A stretch of 31,817 nucleotides of DNA, taken from contig CAADUC010000074.1 in NCBI GenBank assembly GCA_900752115.1, positions 1 to 31,817 of the forward strand. Direction: 5' to 3'. The notes beneath the pieces were generated by a model that saw only the letters and a program-made list of their open reading frames with translations, searched no databases and was not told the DNA's origin. Below are positions 31,592 to 31,817 of this stretch, piece after piece. Origin of the DNA: Clostridia bacterium (GTDB lineage: Bacteria > Bacillota > Clostridia > Oscillospirales > Acutalibacteraceae). The stretch's first letter is position 1, and each line of letters begins with the position of its first letter. The translations under genes were made by a program, and so were the position numbers.

Positions 31592-31817
31592 TCACTCCTT
31601 TGCAATGTACAGGATATCCGTCACGTTCCGGCCGCCGCCGGCCGGCGTGTTCACGGTCGTATCGCCGTCCCAGACCATAACGGCGGATTTGCCGCCCTCG
31701 AAGTTGTAGGCGAGCGTGCAGCCGAGACTTTCAAAGAGGGGGGGGGGGCCCTCGAGCTTATAACCGCCCCGGCCGGTCTCCCCCCGGCCCTCCGCGGCCC
31801 CAAAACAGGAATGTCCC
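31592..31817 (-). CDS. Phosphodiester glycosidase (NAGPA-like) family protein, C-terminal end only
   Basis: The last 50 or so residues of a NAGPA-domain protein: LFESLGCTLAYNFEGGKSAVMVWDG, then GGGRNVTDILYI near the end, which is the usual closing part of this exported family acting on glycosyl phosphodiesters. Upstream of about base 31738 the frame passes an 11-base G run into sequence that no longer resembles the family, so the final 80 bases look like low-quality contig edge. The gene continues beyond the window. Confidence 0.75.
   Translation of the reverse strand, partial: GHSCFGAAEGRGETGRGGYKLEGPPPLFESLGCTLAYNFEGGKSAVMVWDGDTTVNTPAGGGRNVTDILYIAKE

Overview
The window looks like part of a gut Clostridia genome, probably Oscillospiraceae/Ruminococcaceae-like. 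Supporting signs are high-GC Firmicutes codon use, strong AAGGAGG ribosome binding sites, a stand-alone Spo0A DNA-binding domain with Spo0A boxes, a CD1871A-type CXXC peptide next to a membrane polyferredoxin, and an integrative element of the Firmicutes ICE type. Both ends look like contig edges: a one-base frameshift near base 80 and an 11-base G run near base 31740 followed by poor sequence.

Bases 1-11000 are chromosomal. A NADP-type secondary alcohol dehydrogenase (3' end cut off) has a perfect sigma-A promoter overlapped by a 15-bp inverted repeat. Next is a minus-strand redox-repair operon: CD1871A-type CXXC peptide, NapH/CcoG-like 4Fe-4S membrane protein, thioredoxin-like lipoprotein, and an MsrA-MsrB fusion lipoprotein. 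It is divergent from an OmpR-type response regulator/histidine kinase pair and shares a short intergenic region with it. I infer extracytoplasmic methionine-sulfoxide repair fed with electrons by the polyferredoxin under control of that sensor pair. An MMPL/RND exporter of 1352 residues follows, with about nine degenerate repeats in its outer domain, paired with a divergent TetR regulator.

Bases 11000-13060 are sparse: several hairpins, a short transcript with two tiny ORFs ending in a strong terminator, a membrane-anchored hypothetical protein, and three repeats spaced exactly 33 bp apart.

Bases 13065-26904 are an integrative element or its remnant. They hold a Fic protein with its own operators, an ICE cassette (ArdC-like antirestriction protein, small unknown proteins, a DpnD/PcfM-like protein, ParB, ParA), a second Fic protein divergent from parA, a metallophosphoesterase, an archaeal-type ATPase with DUF234, a large AT-rich gene for a 1074-residue protein with an N-terminal PD-(D/E)XK-like nuclease motif, and an excisionase-like HTH protein. 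The right border is a 3' fragment of a tRNA-Ser(CGA) gene, the footprint of integration. No integrase, relaxase or conjugation gene is in view and the left border is not resolved. The nuclease-like gene is the best candidate for an undescribed defence system.

Bases 26905-31817 return to chromosome: the stand-alone Spo0A C-terminal domain protein, aldose 1-epimerase, a broken winged-helix (AlkZ-related) gene, a ferredoxin-tailed aldo/keto reductase coupled to a GNAT acetyltransferase, and a minus-strand set of phosphodiester glycosidase (partial), a two-helix membrane protein and a LURP-one-like protein.
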